Below, piece after piece: positions 1 through 13,356 of a stretch of DNA of 64,000 bases. The notes below the pieces were generated by a model. It was not told the origin of the DNA and made no database searches. It saw only the letters and a program-made list of their open reading frames with translations. Source of the DNA: Psoroptes ovis (lineage: Eukaryota > Arthropoda > Arachnida > Sarcoptiformes > Psoroptidae); contig PQWQ01000001.1 of assembly GCA_002943765.1 (NCBI GenBank), positions 3,755,501-3,819,500 of the forward strand, in the 5' to 3' direction. Position 1 is the first letter of the stretch, and each line of letters begins with the position of its first letter. The position numbers and the translations under genes are program-made.

Positions 1-1836
1 GTATCATTAATTGTGTTGTTGGCTGTTGTTGTACAGCAGCCGGTGATGTCGATGATGATGACGATTCTGATGATATTTCTATATTATTATTATCTATTGA
101 CTGTGTTGGCGATGATGTCATTATTCTGCCATTTTTATTATTACTCATTTCAACTGATGAATGATTATTATTGATAATTTGTGTAGGTGATGGGGATTGA
201 CTTTCCATGGGTGAATCACATGAATCACCATTATTATTCATACTGTTGTTATTGATTAAATTCATTGTTGATGCTGATGTTGCTGCCGCATTTGAATATC
301 TATTATTAACTGATGATCCGCCAATATTATGCACATGACGTTTGTGTTTGTATAAACCTGATTTCCATGCATATGCTTTACCACATATATTACATTGATT
401 CATTCGATTTATACCATGTGTACGTTTGATATGTAATTGTAATTGATCTTCATCAACAAAATATTTTGGACAATGTTCACAATAGAAAAAATTTCCATTA
501 TTGATTTGATTTATTTTTTGTGCAACCATCATCATAGATTCCATCATTGAATTTTGTTCATTATTTTCATTATTACCATTAGCATTGATGATCAAATCAT
601 TATTGAATTCATTAGTATCATCGTAGTCTTTATCATCATTATCATTATTGTTATTATTATTTAAATTGTCTAATTGATCATCACTATTATCCCATTGTTG
701 TGCAGGCACTAATACACTTGGATCCAATTCATATGTATAATTGATTTCATTCATTGATGCTTCGGAATTGTTTCTTTGATTATCATAATTTTGTCGTTTT
801 TGTAATCGATTATTGATAAAATTTTCTGTCGTTTCATTTCGCTGATTATCTTCGATTTCATTACACGAATCAATAAAATGATCATTATTATTTTCATCAT
901 CATCATCGTTACTTATGTTTGAAGAATTACAATTCATCATATTCACTGTGACACCATTTTGCTGTAGAAGCCGAAAAGAAAATCAATAATTTCGAAAATG
1001 ATTCAACAAATACTTACAGTTGAATTTGAAATTTTCATTATTCGATGATCATCTTGTTTATGTTGTTTATCAATTTTTAGATCCAATGTACCATTACAAT
1101 CATATACATCATTATTGTTATTATTATTATTTCCATTACATGATTTCATTAGTTGTTCTAATTGAAACATTCTTTTGATCATATCTTCAGATAATGATGA
1201 TTGTTGATTAGATTGATTCAAACCTTGTTGTAATGCTGTTTCCAAGTGTGATTGTTGTTGCGGTTGTGGTGATTCTGTCAATTGTCTCATATTTTTTTGT
1301 TGATAATCATTGTTATTATTATATAATGTAACATGTTTTTCAAAATTATTCATCGATTTTAAACGTTTCAAATCATTTTCATTTAATTGTTGTAAATAAC
1401 GTTTTTGAATTGAATTATTATTGATACCGTTTGTCAATTTGATTGTATCAATACTATTCAAATTATTATTGAATGACTTACGTATAAAATTTTCAAAACC
1501 ACGAACACGTAATTTATATGCTGCTTGTCTTAGAGTTTCTAATTTATCACGTTTTATTATAATTTGTCCACGATAAATAAATTCGATAATTATTTCAATA
1601 TCTTCATATTGAATATCAGTAATAATTAATACTGGTAATTGATTATAACATTTAATCGATGATAATAATCGGCGAAAATGATCACTACCGGCACATAATA
1701 TCAAACGATGTGCATAAATATTTCTACCTTGACAACTAATAATTACATCTGATAATGTTTTATTACGATAATAATCTTCGAATATGGTAAACATATCATT
1801 GAAATGTGATGGATGTTTGAAATAATAATTTTCCAT
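1..1836 (-). CDS. BTB/POZ and C2H2 zinc-finger transcription factor (3' end beyond window)
   Basis: Two exons, 1836-1018 and 961-1 (continuing left), split by a 56-nt intron with GTAAGT and CTACAG ends, phase 0. Exon 1 opens with a BTB/POZ domain (about residues 10-120) with the family signatures LSDVIISCQGRNIYAHRLIL and a later FIYRGQI. Then come Gln- and Asn-rich linkers. Exon 2 carries two C2H2 fingers (minus strand, about 490-340): CEHC..H(x4)H and CNIC..H(x4)H, followed by a Ser/Asn-rich tail with no stop before base 1. This is the architecture of arthropod lola/tramtrack/abrupt-type nuclear regulators: BTB dimerises, the fingers bind DNA. I could not assign an orthologue. The ATG at 1836 was chosen; an acceptor-like CCACAG just upstream means a 5' non-coding exon may exist. 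Confidence 0.85.
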
Positions 1837-4800
1837 TTCTTTCTGTGGCAACTTTTGATTTGAATTTCAAATAATGATTATAAATTAAATACAGAAGCGA
1901 GGATAATTAAATATCGAATAGATCATGAAAGATTTGGAAAAAATATTTCAAATATTTTCACAAGTATACTGGAGATCGAGCACTGATGTTGATTAATGTG
2001 TCAAAATTAGATGAAGAAAGTCACAAAAATCAAAAAATTGATTAATATTTAGTTTAGTTGTATGACTTTGAATCAAATCAAATGAAAATAAAAAATTCAA
2101 AATTGAAAAAAAATGTCGATGAGATGCTTTCTTCTTCTTTGATGATCATGTATTCAAATATGTCTTTAAATTGACTTAATAAAAATGATGAATAATAAAT
2201 GAATCAGATCAATGGAAATAATAAAAGTAAGAAAAGATTCAAAAAAATAATAAAAAAACGCATGACAAGTTTTCGAAAAATCACACAACCGTCAAGTGGA
2301 TGAGAGTAGCACCAAGTGTTTTTTGAACGATGACAATAAAAATCCGCAAAATTAGTCATCGATGAATATTATACATTTGTAAAAATGATGATGATGAAAT
2401 ATCAATATGTATTAATATCAAAGATTGATGTGTACATCTAGATCGTGTGATTGTATTGATTCGTATACGAAAAAAAAAATCAAATCGTTGAATACTCTGA
2501 ATCATTGAATGTATGGAGCGCTACACAGAAACTAATAAAACAATGTGTTCATCAGATCTTTCAATTTAGATCTTTTCATAGATCAAATGAAAATGAAAAT
2601 GTTTTGGTTTATTCTGATTTCAGTTTGAAAGAACATGAATATTCAAAGAAATATTCAGCCCAAGTAAATGTAAATAAATGAATAAATGGGTTTTATTCAT
2701 TTATTACACAGTGTAAAAAATGCAAAGCTTAAATTTGGTTTAAAATGTGTATTCATTTAGTTTTTCCCTATGTAAAGTTTATGGAGGGTTTGAAGAAAAA
2801 AGAAAGAACGAGGTTATCAATGAAATGGAATGGAATAAAAAAACAAATCTTTACCCCAAAGATACACACATACACATGCACATAATACTGAATACTAAAT
2901 TTGAATCTTTGTGGTCCTTTATGATCTTTGTTTGTTTGAAAATATTTTTTTCTTTTTAAATCTATTTCCAATTTCCATTGTATCAATGTAGATCTGAACA
3001 TAACTCTGACGACACCAAGTGCACCAGAGTATACGTGTTTTGGTATCGTTTTTGGTGCTATGCATTTGGCCATAAACATAAAGGTATAATGACTGAATGA
3101 ATGGAATGAAATTATTTTCCAACTAAAATGAAAATGAAATACCAAAAAAGTGTCTGCTGCAACAAGTTTCAGTCGAAGTAATAAAAAAAAAAAATTTTAC
3201 ATTTTTCATGCTGAATTTGTTCTGATTTAATTCAAATGGAAAATGTGGGATGGTTGCTGGTGGTCGGTGGGTATCGTTGCTGCTGTTGTCTATGTATTCA
3301 TTCAATTTCAAATAATTTTCAAACGGATATCGGAATGGAAACGTTAATTTTTCTATTTTCACTGTTGTTCAACTACGATGATGATGAGAATAGCGATGTT
3401 GATGATGATAATGAGGGTAGACTGTTCATCATCATCTTTAAAGGTTATCATTAATAATAATTATTATTATCGAGACCTTTGTCCATCCTGATATTACTAT
3501 TATTTCGAGTGACCAAATTCTTTGGTTGCCTCTACCATTTTTTTATCATTATTTCTAATCATTATTTTCATCATCATTCATCATCCATCATTCATGGTCA
3601 TCGATAATGAAGAATTCTTAAAGGTAAAAAAAAATTTAAGTTTGACTTGTTTCAATTAAAACAAGCAAACAAATGCTACAAAGGTACCGAGGTAAACGGT
3701 GTTACTAAGATAATAAGTTATGGTCAGTCTAAAAATAAATGAAAAATCCCAGGTTTTTTTTTGTTTTAGCGGAAACTTAATGCAGCAACACACAGAGACA
3801 CACGCACGAACATACTGGTAAGATCTAGTTTTTGCCAATGTTATTTAAAAGGTAACAAACAACAGAGGCAGCTGGCAGGTTGTTCTTAGAATTGATTTGA
3901 ATTGAAATTAACGGCAATTTTCACCGTTCTTTGTTTTTAAATTTCATATGGAAGAAACAAAAAATCAAAGATGGATGGATAATTCATCCAAAGCTTCCAT
4001 ACAGAGCTTTCCCTCGTAATTCATTACCAAAACTAATTTGAATTTTTTTAATTTTAAGACTTAGTACGACTTGGAAACAAATCAAATTCAGTCAAACTAT
4101 AAAAACATGTGCAGCGATGATCAATGATCGACCAACTACAATGATTATGATTTAATTTTCAACAAAATCATATAAACATGTCTTATAACCAATCTGAACA
4201 TTTTTATGGGTCATTTCCATTCATATGGGACCGATTTTCAACAACATTATTTCAAACATTCCATGTTTTATATGATTCAAAAACAAATAATTCTTTCAGT
4301 TCTTTGGACAACTTAACGAATATATTTTTTTTAAGTTTTCTATTTTCTAGTGAAATGGGAGTTGTTTTGTTGGGTCACCAATCAAACAAACAAATTACAA
4401 AGGTCAGAACATTTTTAATTTATTCTAAATGACCATATACACACATGCCTATTCCGAATGCTTAGAGTAGAGAAATGTATTTGGATATCTTTCAATAGAA
4501 TCTTGCAAAAAAAAATTGTATCTTCATCAGCACGAGTTAAGACCTTGAAATTGAAAGGCAAAGTCTAAGCATAGTTATTACATTTTGAAATTTGGATCTT
4601 CGATCTTTCAACCTTGATCATCATCATCATAAAATTGAATGCCATTGAAAATGTATACTGGATGAATGAATGAAATAATCAAGTAAATATGTACACATAG
4701 ACAGACATACACACATTGAAACATGTCCGTTTTATTAATTGTTGTTCTAAAGAATATTATTACCATTATTATTCACCATAAACTGGTTATCAGTGAAGGC

Positions 4801-6084
4801 ATAAATTATTTATGAAACTAAAGAGTAAACGATGTGAAGCAGCTGTCAACAAATTAAATAAAAAACAAAAAGGATTTAACCACATGAATCAATTGAATCA
4901 AGTGCAAATCTAATGTAATCATTTTTGTATTTGATGGAATGAATTCATTATTCGCATTCGGATTTTACGGCATTTAGTTTCAAAAAAAGCAGAAATAACC
5001 AATTTTCCAACAGAAAATCTTATCATGATTATCATTTGAAATCAAATGAATACATTTTTGAACATTATGAATCTTTTTGACTCTCTTCTGATGACACTGG
5101 ACAATCAAATGTCTTGCTGGGTCATCAAATGTGTGTTTTCGGTTGTATGCGTGGAAACAACCGAAGGTCGACCAGAAGCAAACAACAGATTGGTAGCATG
5201 AATTGGATTGGAAACTCAAAAAAAAAATCTTGGAAAAAAAATCATTACTTTGGTGGCCAATTCAATTTCTTTCAAAGATATATGTGTGTAATTATTACCA
5301 TTAGTCAAGGACAACGAAGAGAATTTGGCAACGAAATGTGAGAATAAGAAACCAAGAAAAAAATAAATGAAAACCAAACAAATATCTTTGTTGTTGCTGT
5401 TGTTTAGGTTTATATTTGAATACATACCATTTTTTCTTGGATATTTTTCTGTTTGTATGCCTTTGAGGCAAATCTTTGAATATATTTTTTACTCGTCTCT
5501 CATTTATTTCATAGTCTTAGTGTTTCTTCTTTGAACAAGATTCAAGATACAAATTGGAATTTGAATCCAAGCAAAATATAATAATAATAAAAATCAAATT
5601 TGCCTTGAAGGCAAACTTTTGTACGTACTTTGTTCATACTTTTTGTTTATGGGCTACAATAAAATAGAAAAAGAAAAATTTAAACCGGATATTTCAACGA
5701 AGAAGAATATGTCATTTTATGATTTGATTTTGATTTGAAATTTTGAAATTCTTTTTTTTTGAATAAAAAAATTGAAAAAAACCTGAAATTTTTCCAAGAA
5801 ATAATTATAATAAACTCACAGGATGTTGATTGAGAATGAATTCAAAATCAAGTCGAATAAAAGGATAATGAAAGGATAAAATGAATAATAAATCTTAGAT
5901 CAAAGCTATTTTGTGAATGAAAGAATTTTGAAAATTTTTTTAAATTTTTGCGCCAAATTTTTGTTTGAATTCCTGTATCTCATATTGACAGCGAAACCTT
6001 GTGTCCAATCATGTATTTATATTATATGAAAATTTTTATTTCAAAAAAAAGACAGGAAAAAATTAATTTCAAAAATAAGTAATA
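1837..6084. other. AT-rich intergenic region, no gene seen
   Basis: About 4.2 kb between the BTB-zinc finger gene and the glycosyltransferase. Short ORFs on both strands (for example 2747-2959 and 3236-3454) are low-complexity, have no recognisable domain and no convincing splice partners. It probably holds the 5' region of the BTB gene and the 3' UTR of the glycosyltransferase. No tRNA-like or repeat structure was recognised. Confidence 0.6.
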
Positions 6085-8186
6085 TTAACAATGATTTTTA
6101 TTTCCATATTTTTTTCTTAATTGACTGAGAACAGATGTATAAATTTGATGATTATATTTAATATATTTTAAACGTTTTTCATCATCTTTCGGATGATAAT
6201 GCTTAATGCCTGGTGCATGTACTAAAAATGCATTGTCCAATATTAATAGATCATAATTCATTAAACACATTTCATACATCTGAAATTAGAAAGGTTGTTT
6301 GAGTAAAATAAAATAATCCGAATTAGAATAATAATGATAATAATACCTGAGACATTTTATCACGTTTACCATCCCATGTTAAGCGTTCATCATAGAATGG
6401 TTCATCATTTGTACCGATATATAATGGTTCCCATTGATTACGATCATGTGTACGTTTTGTTACACGAAATATATTCATTGTATTAATTTTAGGTATTTCA
6501 TTGATCCAAATATTTCTATCTGGAAAATTTTGACATTTATCACAAACATATCGATGAAAAAATATTGCATCCTCTGAAATATTTTCAATGATTATTTGAA
6601 AAATGAATAAAGACTAAAAACAGAAAACATACTTGATTTGAATAAATTCGATAACTCTTGTTTTGTTCGTGGTGGCTGTTTATCAGCTTTAACTTCGAAA
6701 ATAGGCAATACATAAACATGAGGTAATTTTGAATTGATTATTGGTATTAGACCTTTTTTTTCGCGATCAATCATATCGAAAAATGATGATATTATACCAA
6801 CATTTGGATACAATTCAATGTCTGATGCTAGTAAATATTTGGTTTTAGATGATGATCGGGCAACATTACGCAAAACATTGATTGGATATGGTAACGAATT
6901 ATTTGTGCGAAAATTTGAATCTAATTTGAATAATTTTATTGTTTCATCTAATGTTTTATTACAATTGAATGAATTTGTTTTCAGATAATGATTTGGTGAA
7001 TTAATTTTGGCACTTGGTGGATACTTATTATCATAAATTAAATGCCAGAAAATGTTTTTAGCAATACATTCATTACGGCATTGACGAAGATAATAAATAA
7101 TGTTGATGGCTGATATGAAATCATTTCCAGGCGCATAAACAGCCAATGATATTGGTCCATCCCAACGTGAACATAATTCTTCGGAATGATATAAAAAATT
7201 TGGATCACCTTGTGTGGTCAATGTGATTGTACGATTATAATTAAATAGATTATCATTCAAGCCAATGATATAATTTTTGAGCACATTATATTTTCCTCTT
7301 ATTTCGCTCGTCCACGTAACCGATGATGATGTCAATGATTGTTCTAAATTAACATTATCTGGTATGATGATTTTTTGTGTGAAATTTTTTTTGATATGTG
7401 AATTATGATCCATTATTTGTTTGATTACATCTTTATTCAATATATCATCATTTATTTCTTTGACATTATCTTTGTGATTTTTACTTTTATTATTATCATT
7501 TTCTTTGACATCAACGACATCATTACTATCTTTATTATTAATATTATCAATTATAAATGAATCCAAATCCATATGTATAATGCTATTTTGTTCGTCTGGT
7601 TTTGCACCTAACATTTCAATTTTTAATTTATCATTTTCATCAATTATTATTTTTTCATCTTCTTCCACTCGTTTATAACTAGAATCAATATTATTATTGT
7701 TATTATTATTCGATATGATTTCTTGTAATTTCACTGGATGATTATTTGAATCAAAAACTTTATCTACAATTTGACTATTTTTATCATCATTTAATGCATT
7801 GTCATTATTATTTGAATTTGCTTGTTTTTTCAATGATGGTTTTGGCAACTGTGGATGATCATTAATGATTTGATTATTTGTATTATTCTGTGCGATTATA
7901 AAAAAATAAATCAAATTTTAATATTAAAATTTACTAGTATAAAAATTATAAGCATAATTACTTTAATGATGATGACGTTATCGACAATGTTTGATTGATG
8001 AAATTTTTGTACAATTTTATTATCATTATTTTTCGCCAAATTATGTGGATATTCATATGAATAACGGCGATAATTTGTCGATAAAAATAATAAGTAAATC
8101 CCGAGCAATATATTGAATATGATTAAAATCTTCAATATATAATGTGAATCTACACGAAAATTTCTAATGAATCTCCATTTAAACAT
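6085..8186 (-). CDS. Glycosyltransferase family 49 type II Golgi protein, B4GAT1-like
   Basis: Four exons: 8186-7962, 7887-6633, 6573-6347, 6279-6085; phases agree throughout, giving 633 aa. A short cytosolic N-terminus is followed by one membrane anchor (about residues 18-40, ILKILIIFNILLGIYLLFLS), then an Asn/Asp-rich stem of about 190 residues, then the catalytic domain (about 270 onward). The domain has the order known for B4GAT1 and the C-terminal half of LARGE: CSRWDGPISLAVYAPG, RQCRNECI, LPYPINVLRNVAR, the DxD-like metal site in ASDIELYP, LPIFEVK, then the late blocks EPLYIGTNDEPFYDERLTWD and FLVHAPGIKHYHP. Human B4GAT1 adds glucuronic acid to xylose on alpha-dystroglycan; arthropods have several paralogues, so the exact acceptor is unknown. 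The stem is unusually long. Confidence 0.85.
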
Positions 8187-8701
8187 TTTTGATGAATTTT
8201 TATTAATATGAATGGCGATGGAAACAACACTACGAATAATTAGGATAAGAATCTATGAATATGAATTGACAATTGTCAACTTGTCATCACAAATATAAAT
8301 TTTCGTAATATTAATATTTTTTTTTTAAAAAAGGCACGAATTAATTTTGTCTTGAAGAATTTATCTTGACAATTTCAATTTTATTCAATAATTTTGAATT
8401 AAATTTTCGCGCTTAATTTTTTTTTAAATTTTTAAAGATTCATTTAAAAAAAATTGATCGATTCATTCATTTAGTCATTCATAAATTCATTATCATCATT
8501 ACAAAGCATCATAGTCATCGTCATCATCATCAACAGGTATTTGTTAATTGAAATATTGTCAATTATTAATAACAAATCGACAAATACACATAAATGCATA
8601 GGCATTTTTCTCATTCATTTCATTTCTATATGTATTTGTTTACAAACATTGTTTACTATTTTTTTTCATTTTATTTTCTCAACAAAACTTCATAATGTGA
8701 A

Positions 8702-8736
8702 TGTGTGTGTGTGTGTGTGTATGTGTGTATGTGTGT
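8702..8736. repeat. (TG)n microsatellite
   Basis: About 35 bases of nearly pure TG dinucleotides with two ATG interruptions, in the spacer upstream of the glycosyltransferase gene. Confidence 0.9.
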
Positions 8737-8880
8737 AAATATGCGAAGCGCATCATCATTGGCGAAATAAAAAAAAATTTCAATGAAAAATCTCTTCATC
8801 ATCTATAAAAATCATATGTGGTATTCGTGCTCAGCGCAATGAACGAGAAATTTTCGTCATGATTTATCAGCTCACTTTTG

Positions 8881-8913
8881 ACTAATCCCGTGTGTCATTC
8901 GGGCATTTTTATC
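8881..8913 (-). promoter_or_regulatory. Recurrent GC-containing promoter-side element, copy 1
   Basis: Read on the minus strand it contains AAAATGCCCGAATG followed by CACGGGAT, closely like elements at 35041-35080 and 47001-47038. All three sit in gene-flanking spacers of otherwise extreme AT content. Function is inferred only from position and recurrence. Confidence 0.35.
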
Positions 8914-10023
8914 GCTGATGTTGACCTGAAAAAAAACTGGTGACAGTTTGGCATTTAAATTGAAAAATTTTTCAATTAAAATTGTGATTGACAGAGTGTC
9001 GAAGCTTTCATTACCGCTATCTGTTGGCTGATTTTGAGATTTAATTTGAATTTAAATTTTCTCAAAAATTTCCAGCAAAATCAATTGGTCATGGAAAATT
9101 ATCAAATATTTTTGAACATATTTAAATGAAACAAAATCATTCATTCATATGAAGAGAAATTGATTATAAAAAATGATGAAATCTAATTCAAAAAAAAAAT
9201 AATAGAAAAAATTTGTATCATAAATTTCGAATGAATTTGTTTGAATTTCAAAAATTTGCGATCTAAATTAATGCACGCGCCATGATGATCATACACAATG
9301 GTCAATAATAATGCTGATAATAATAATTTATTCAAAGCTATGGCCAGTAATTTTAATTTCTCATTCAAAGAATGGAAAAATCTGTAAATTTGAAACGCAC
9401 GCAACGATTTAATTTCATTATTTTTTTTTTGCATCATACAATTATTATTATCATTGAAACATGTATGTTTATTATGTGAAAATAAATAAATAAATTCAAT
9501 GAAATCGTTTGATTCAAAATAAAAATGAAATTATTCATCAACATTTTAGTTTGATTTATGCTTTCATTAATAATAATGATGATAATAATAATAATACTAA
9601 GATGTGATGCGATTCAAAAACAAAAAAATTTTTGTTTTTGTTTCATTCATTCAAACATATTCAAACAATAATAATAATTATGATGATGATGTTGATTAGC
9701 ATTAAAGATATTGGGAATGCATTGAATTGAATTATGATTGCAATGATTTCTCTCTTTTGTTTTCATTCAATTTCTTTTATTTGAAAATGAAACGAGAAAA
9801 TGAAAAAATTTCGTAAATTTCTTTTGAAATGAAACGAAACGAAAAAAAAAATCAAACACACATTTCATTACGAATAATGAAATGTATAATCATCGATGAA
9901 TAACAAAAAACTATGTTATTTGAAATTTTTTTCATTTAAAACATTTGATAATATTTATCTTCTAACGGTGTATTGATTTTCGATACAAAGATAGATTAAA
10001 TCAAGATAAATCAACAAGACAAA

Positions 10024-10974
10024 ATGATCATAAATGATGATAATGGTAATTTTATTATTCTTATTCTGGTCATTATTTAAATATTCTTATTTTATCATTA
10101 TTATTATTTTAAATTTAGATTTATTTCTACGTAAACGTATTGTCAATCATCGTAATAAACAAATTGAAACAAGAATTAAACGAAAAATTGTTATGGAAAA
10201 TGGCGTTATGATATCGGACAGTGGTCCACAAGTAACAACAAAAACAATTGAAGACATACGACAAGAGTTTGAAGAATTTGATATTAAGAATAATAATCAA
10301 AATGATGATAATCAATCAAATAGATCGATGAATAATAATGATTATGATCGAAGTCAAACAAAAAATGCCGAAAATAATCAATATAATACTTATAATAACA
10401 ATAACAATATCAAAACGTAAATATTAATGTGAATTTAATTTTGGATATATACATTAATCTTTAAATTTTTAAAATTTGATAAAACTTTATTATCCTTAGC
10501 TATTTATTTGGATTCGATGTTTGTCATAAAAATGATAATGAATCAAGTGAAAAAAATAATCATAATTTGAAAACAATGACAAATATATCAACAAATTTAC
10601 CAAAATATTATTATGGATTAGATTCATCATCATCATCATTATCATCAAAGGTAAGGCGTTAATTTTCTTTGAGAAACATTGATTAGAACTTGGCACTAAT
10701 AATAACACAATTTTTTTTTCATTCATATTGATAATTTAAGAAAGAAAAAATTACCGTTGCTGATAACATTGTTTCGATGATAGATTCAAATAGTAACGAT
10801 AATAATAGTAATAATATCAACAATAATAATAATAGAATGAATGAACAAGTAGTGAATAATGAAAAAGATTGTCAATATTTATATGAAATGAATTATTTTA
10901 CACCCAAATTATCAACAGTAAACAATAACAATAATAATACTAATAAACGACAATTACAATTTTGGTCATTGTGA
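10024..10974 (+). CDS. Unrecognised small protein, four exons
   Basis: Predicted exons 10024-10045, 10119-10416, 10500-10650 and 10741-10974 give 234 aa; every junction has GT/AG ends and phases 1, 2 and 0 agree. The basic N-terminal region (LRKRIVNHRNKQIETRIKRK) is followed by a non-repetitive block, VMENGVMISDSGPQVTTKTI, that looks conserved. Later parts are Asn/Ser-rich, ending with DCQYLYEMNYFTPKLSTV and a basic-hydrophobic tail QLQFWSL. I do not recognise the family. An alternative start reads through the first intron from 10034 and would add a strongly hydrophobic leader; the T-rich, intron-like character of that stretch argues against it but a membrane anchor cannot be excluded. It converges on the first Argonaute gene, 81 bases away. 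Confidence 0.65.
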
Positions 10975-11055
10975 CAACATCATGTTGTATATCCAAATAG
11001 TAAATTCATTTTATTTTAACTCAAAAATAGACATTTCTATCAAGTAATTATCATT

Positions 11056-13173
11056 TTAAAATAATGAATATTCTAAATTTTTATGTAATTTAAGATTTTC
11101 ATTAAAATATTCAATTATTTTATCGATTGTATCCAAATAATCATCTTTATCAATTTTACTATGATTAATTATTTTGAATGCATTAAATCTTGATTCACCA
11201 TCATGATTAAAATGATCAGCAAATTCTAATGGAACCGGTATCAAATTACATTCAAATCGTTTACAATAATAATTACACATTGTATAACAAAATTCTTGTA
11301 TATTTTCATCATTAAAATTACAATCATCATATATAACTGTATATAAACATGATTTCAAGAAATATTCACTGTTATCCGACTGTTTGAAAGAGAAAAAAAT
11401 ATTAAATTAATTTCATGTTCAATGAATATTAAATCCTACCATTTGTTCATCATTTGATTTGCATGGCATTTTAATGTTGATGAAAAATTCCTTCAATGAT
11501 GAATTATAGCAGAGAAAATTGTCGACTAAGATTCTATTATCATAATTGATATCATTCTTCAACGGGAAAAAATAAGATGATGAATTTTTATCAACATTGA
11601 TCACAGTCAATTTGATTTTATTCAATGATGTATTTGATTCGAGAATTTTTTTACAATCAAAAATTGGAAATTTTTGAAACATTATAATTATATCGGGATA
11701 ATATTTATTTTTTTTATAATAGATTTCCATCAATTCATTGAACATTGATTCATATAATTGTTCATCATATTGTTGCGATATTTTTGTTATTGATATGTAT
11801 CTTGTGAAAATTTTATCACATGTGCCAATTATTGTATTGAAAATTAATTTTTCTTCTCGATAATTTCTTATTAAATCATTGATGCCAATTAACATTGTTT
11901 TCATATTCACATCGTAAGGTAACACCATTTGCCAATGATCAGGATGTATTATATTAGGTTGTCCTTTGATTTTTAAGCATAATTTCAATAGAAAATTATC
12001 AAAATATGAATTTTTTATACGATTAGTACTATCATGATCATCGAGATTAAAATTATTTTCAATAGGACTTCCGCTAATCGATTTGGTACAAAAAACTTGA
12101 TTAATCAAACCATGAATAGTATTACCATAATATTTTATCAAATCATAGAGCATTATATTATTGATTTTGGCACCACGTGAAATACCAAAAATGACGAAAT
12201 CAATATTTTTTAATTTTAGATTATGATAAATAGCATCAACATCATTTATATTGTCAATTTGAATACATTTTGAAACAAAACATTCATTCAATTTTAAGCC
12301 ATAATAGTCTGCATAATTTTCAAATTTTATACGGAATTTATTCATTTCAATTTTGTCGAAATTTTCATCGAATACAAATAATGCCCATGATAACAATTTC
12401 GGTGTAATCATATAGAATTGACTATTCATTTCATTTTCATTTGGCAATATTTTAGGTTCAATCAATTGTTGGCCATATGTTTTCATAGCCTCTGTTTTTA
12501 TTTTTATACCATAATTTTTGGGCATCAATTTTTTCAAGTTATTGATACAATTCATGACGAATTCTAAATAATCATTTGCATTTAGATATAGATGTTTATA
12601 CCATAATTTGCTAATTTCATTGTCATTGAATTTGTTAATATTTGTCACACGAGAAAATTTATTAATCGCAATTATAGATCTAATTAATGTCAACACAGGT
12701 TTTCGATAGTCATAAACATCACTATTAATCATAAATTGGATACTGAATTTACAACAAATATTGATGGATTTTATTTCATTATGATTCAAATTAATTTTTT
12801 GCACGCAAAATAATGATTGGAAATTTTCAAATTTTTTTCCATAAAAAAATTTAATAATTTGCAATAATTTTGAATCATGTGTCAATTGTTCATTATTGAT
12901 TGTTGTCAATTCATTTAATGTTAAAAGATATTTTTTATGAACAAATTTTATTTTTTCATAAAAAAAATTATTCGAATCAATTTTCGGTATATAAATATGA
13001 TTATCATCATAATAACAATGATAATTCAATTTTAAAATTTTTTTACAAAAATTTTCAATCAAAACATTCAGATCATGTGCATTTATATCGTTCGGTGAAA
13101 TATGATATTTATATTTATTAATTAAAGTGTTTGAAAATTTTATTTTAAAATGATTAGTATTCAATTCTATCAT
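11056..13173 (-). CDS. Divergent PAZ-poor Argonaute-family protein, paralogue 1
   Basis: Two exons, 13173-11440 and 11379-11056, with a 60-nt phase-0 intron; 685 aa. L2/MID/PIWI order is clear: YGIKIKTEAM then IEPKILPNEN (AGO GRVLPAPIL region), FVIFGI (AGO IIVILPG), YDLIK and INQVF (guide-pocket Tyr, Lys, Gln), LCLKIKGQPNII (AGO LCLKINVKLGGINNI, both Lys kept), MLIGINDL (AGO FLGADVTHP, catalytic Asp replaced by Asn), NELMEIYYKK (Glu finger kept), and a C-terminal YTVIYDDCNFNDENI...IPVPLEFADHF like AGO YYVLWDD...IPAPAYYA. The PAZ region is collapsed. It lacks the MID intron of its neighbours but shares their last intron site and phase. Predicted to bind a small-RNA guide without cleaving; expression unknown. 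Confidence 0.85.
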
Positions 13174-13356
13174 TATAAAATTTTTAAATTGACTTAATTA
13201 TAAAAAAAAGATAAATAATTTTTCAACAGATAGCAAACAAGTTTATATAAATCAAAGTTGAATAGAGAAAATGTGATTTTGAAAAAATATGGCAGCCATC
13301 TATTTTTGGAAATTTGAAAAATATCATTCATGATTTTTTGCTATATTATCATTTGA

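Larger units (their letters stand above)
8187..10023. other. Divergent intergenic region with microsatellite
   Basis: Lies between two divergently transcribed genes, so it should contain both promoters. It holds a TG microsatellite (8702-8736) and a G+C-containing element (8881-8913) resembling two other promoter-side sites in the window. The ORFs seen (8541-8738, 9183-9437) are low-complexity and not supported. Confidence 0.6.

Noticed and set aside
2747..5425. Several 60-125 aa frames in the left spacer
   Set aside because: Low complexity, overlapping on both strands, no domain, no splice partners.
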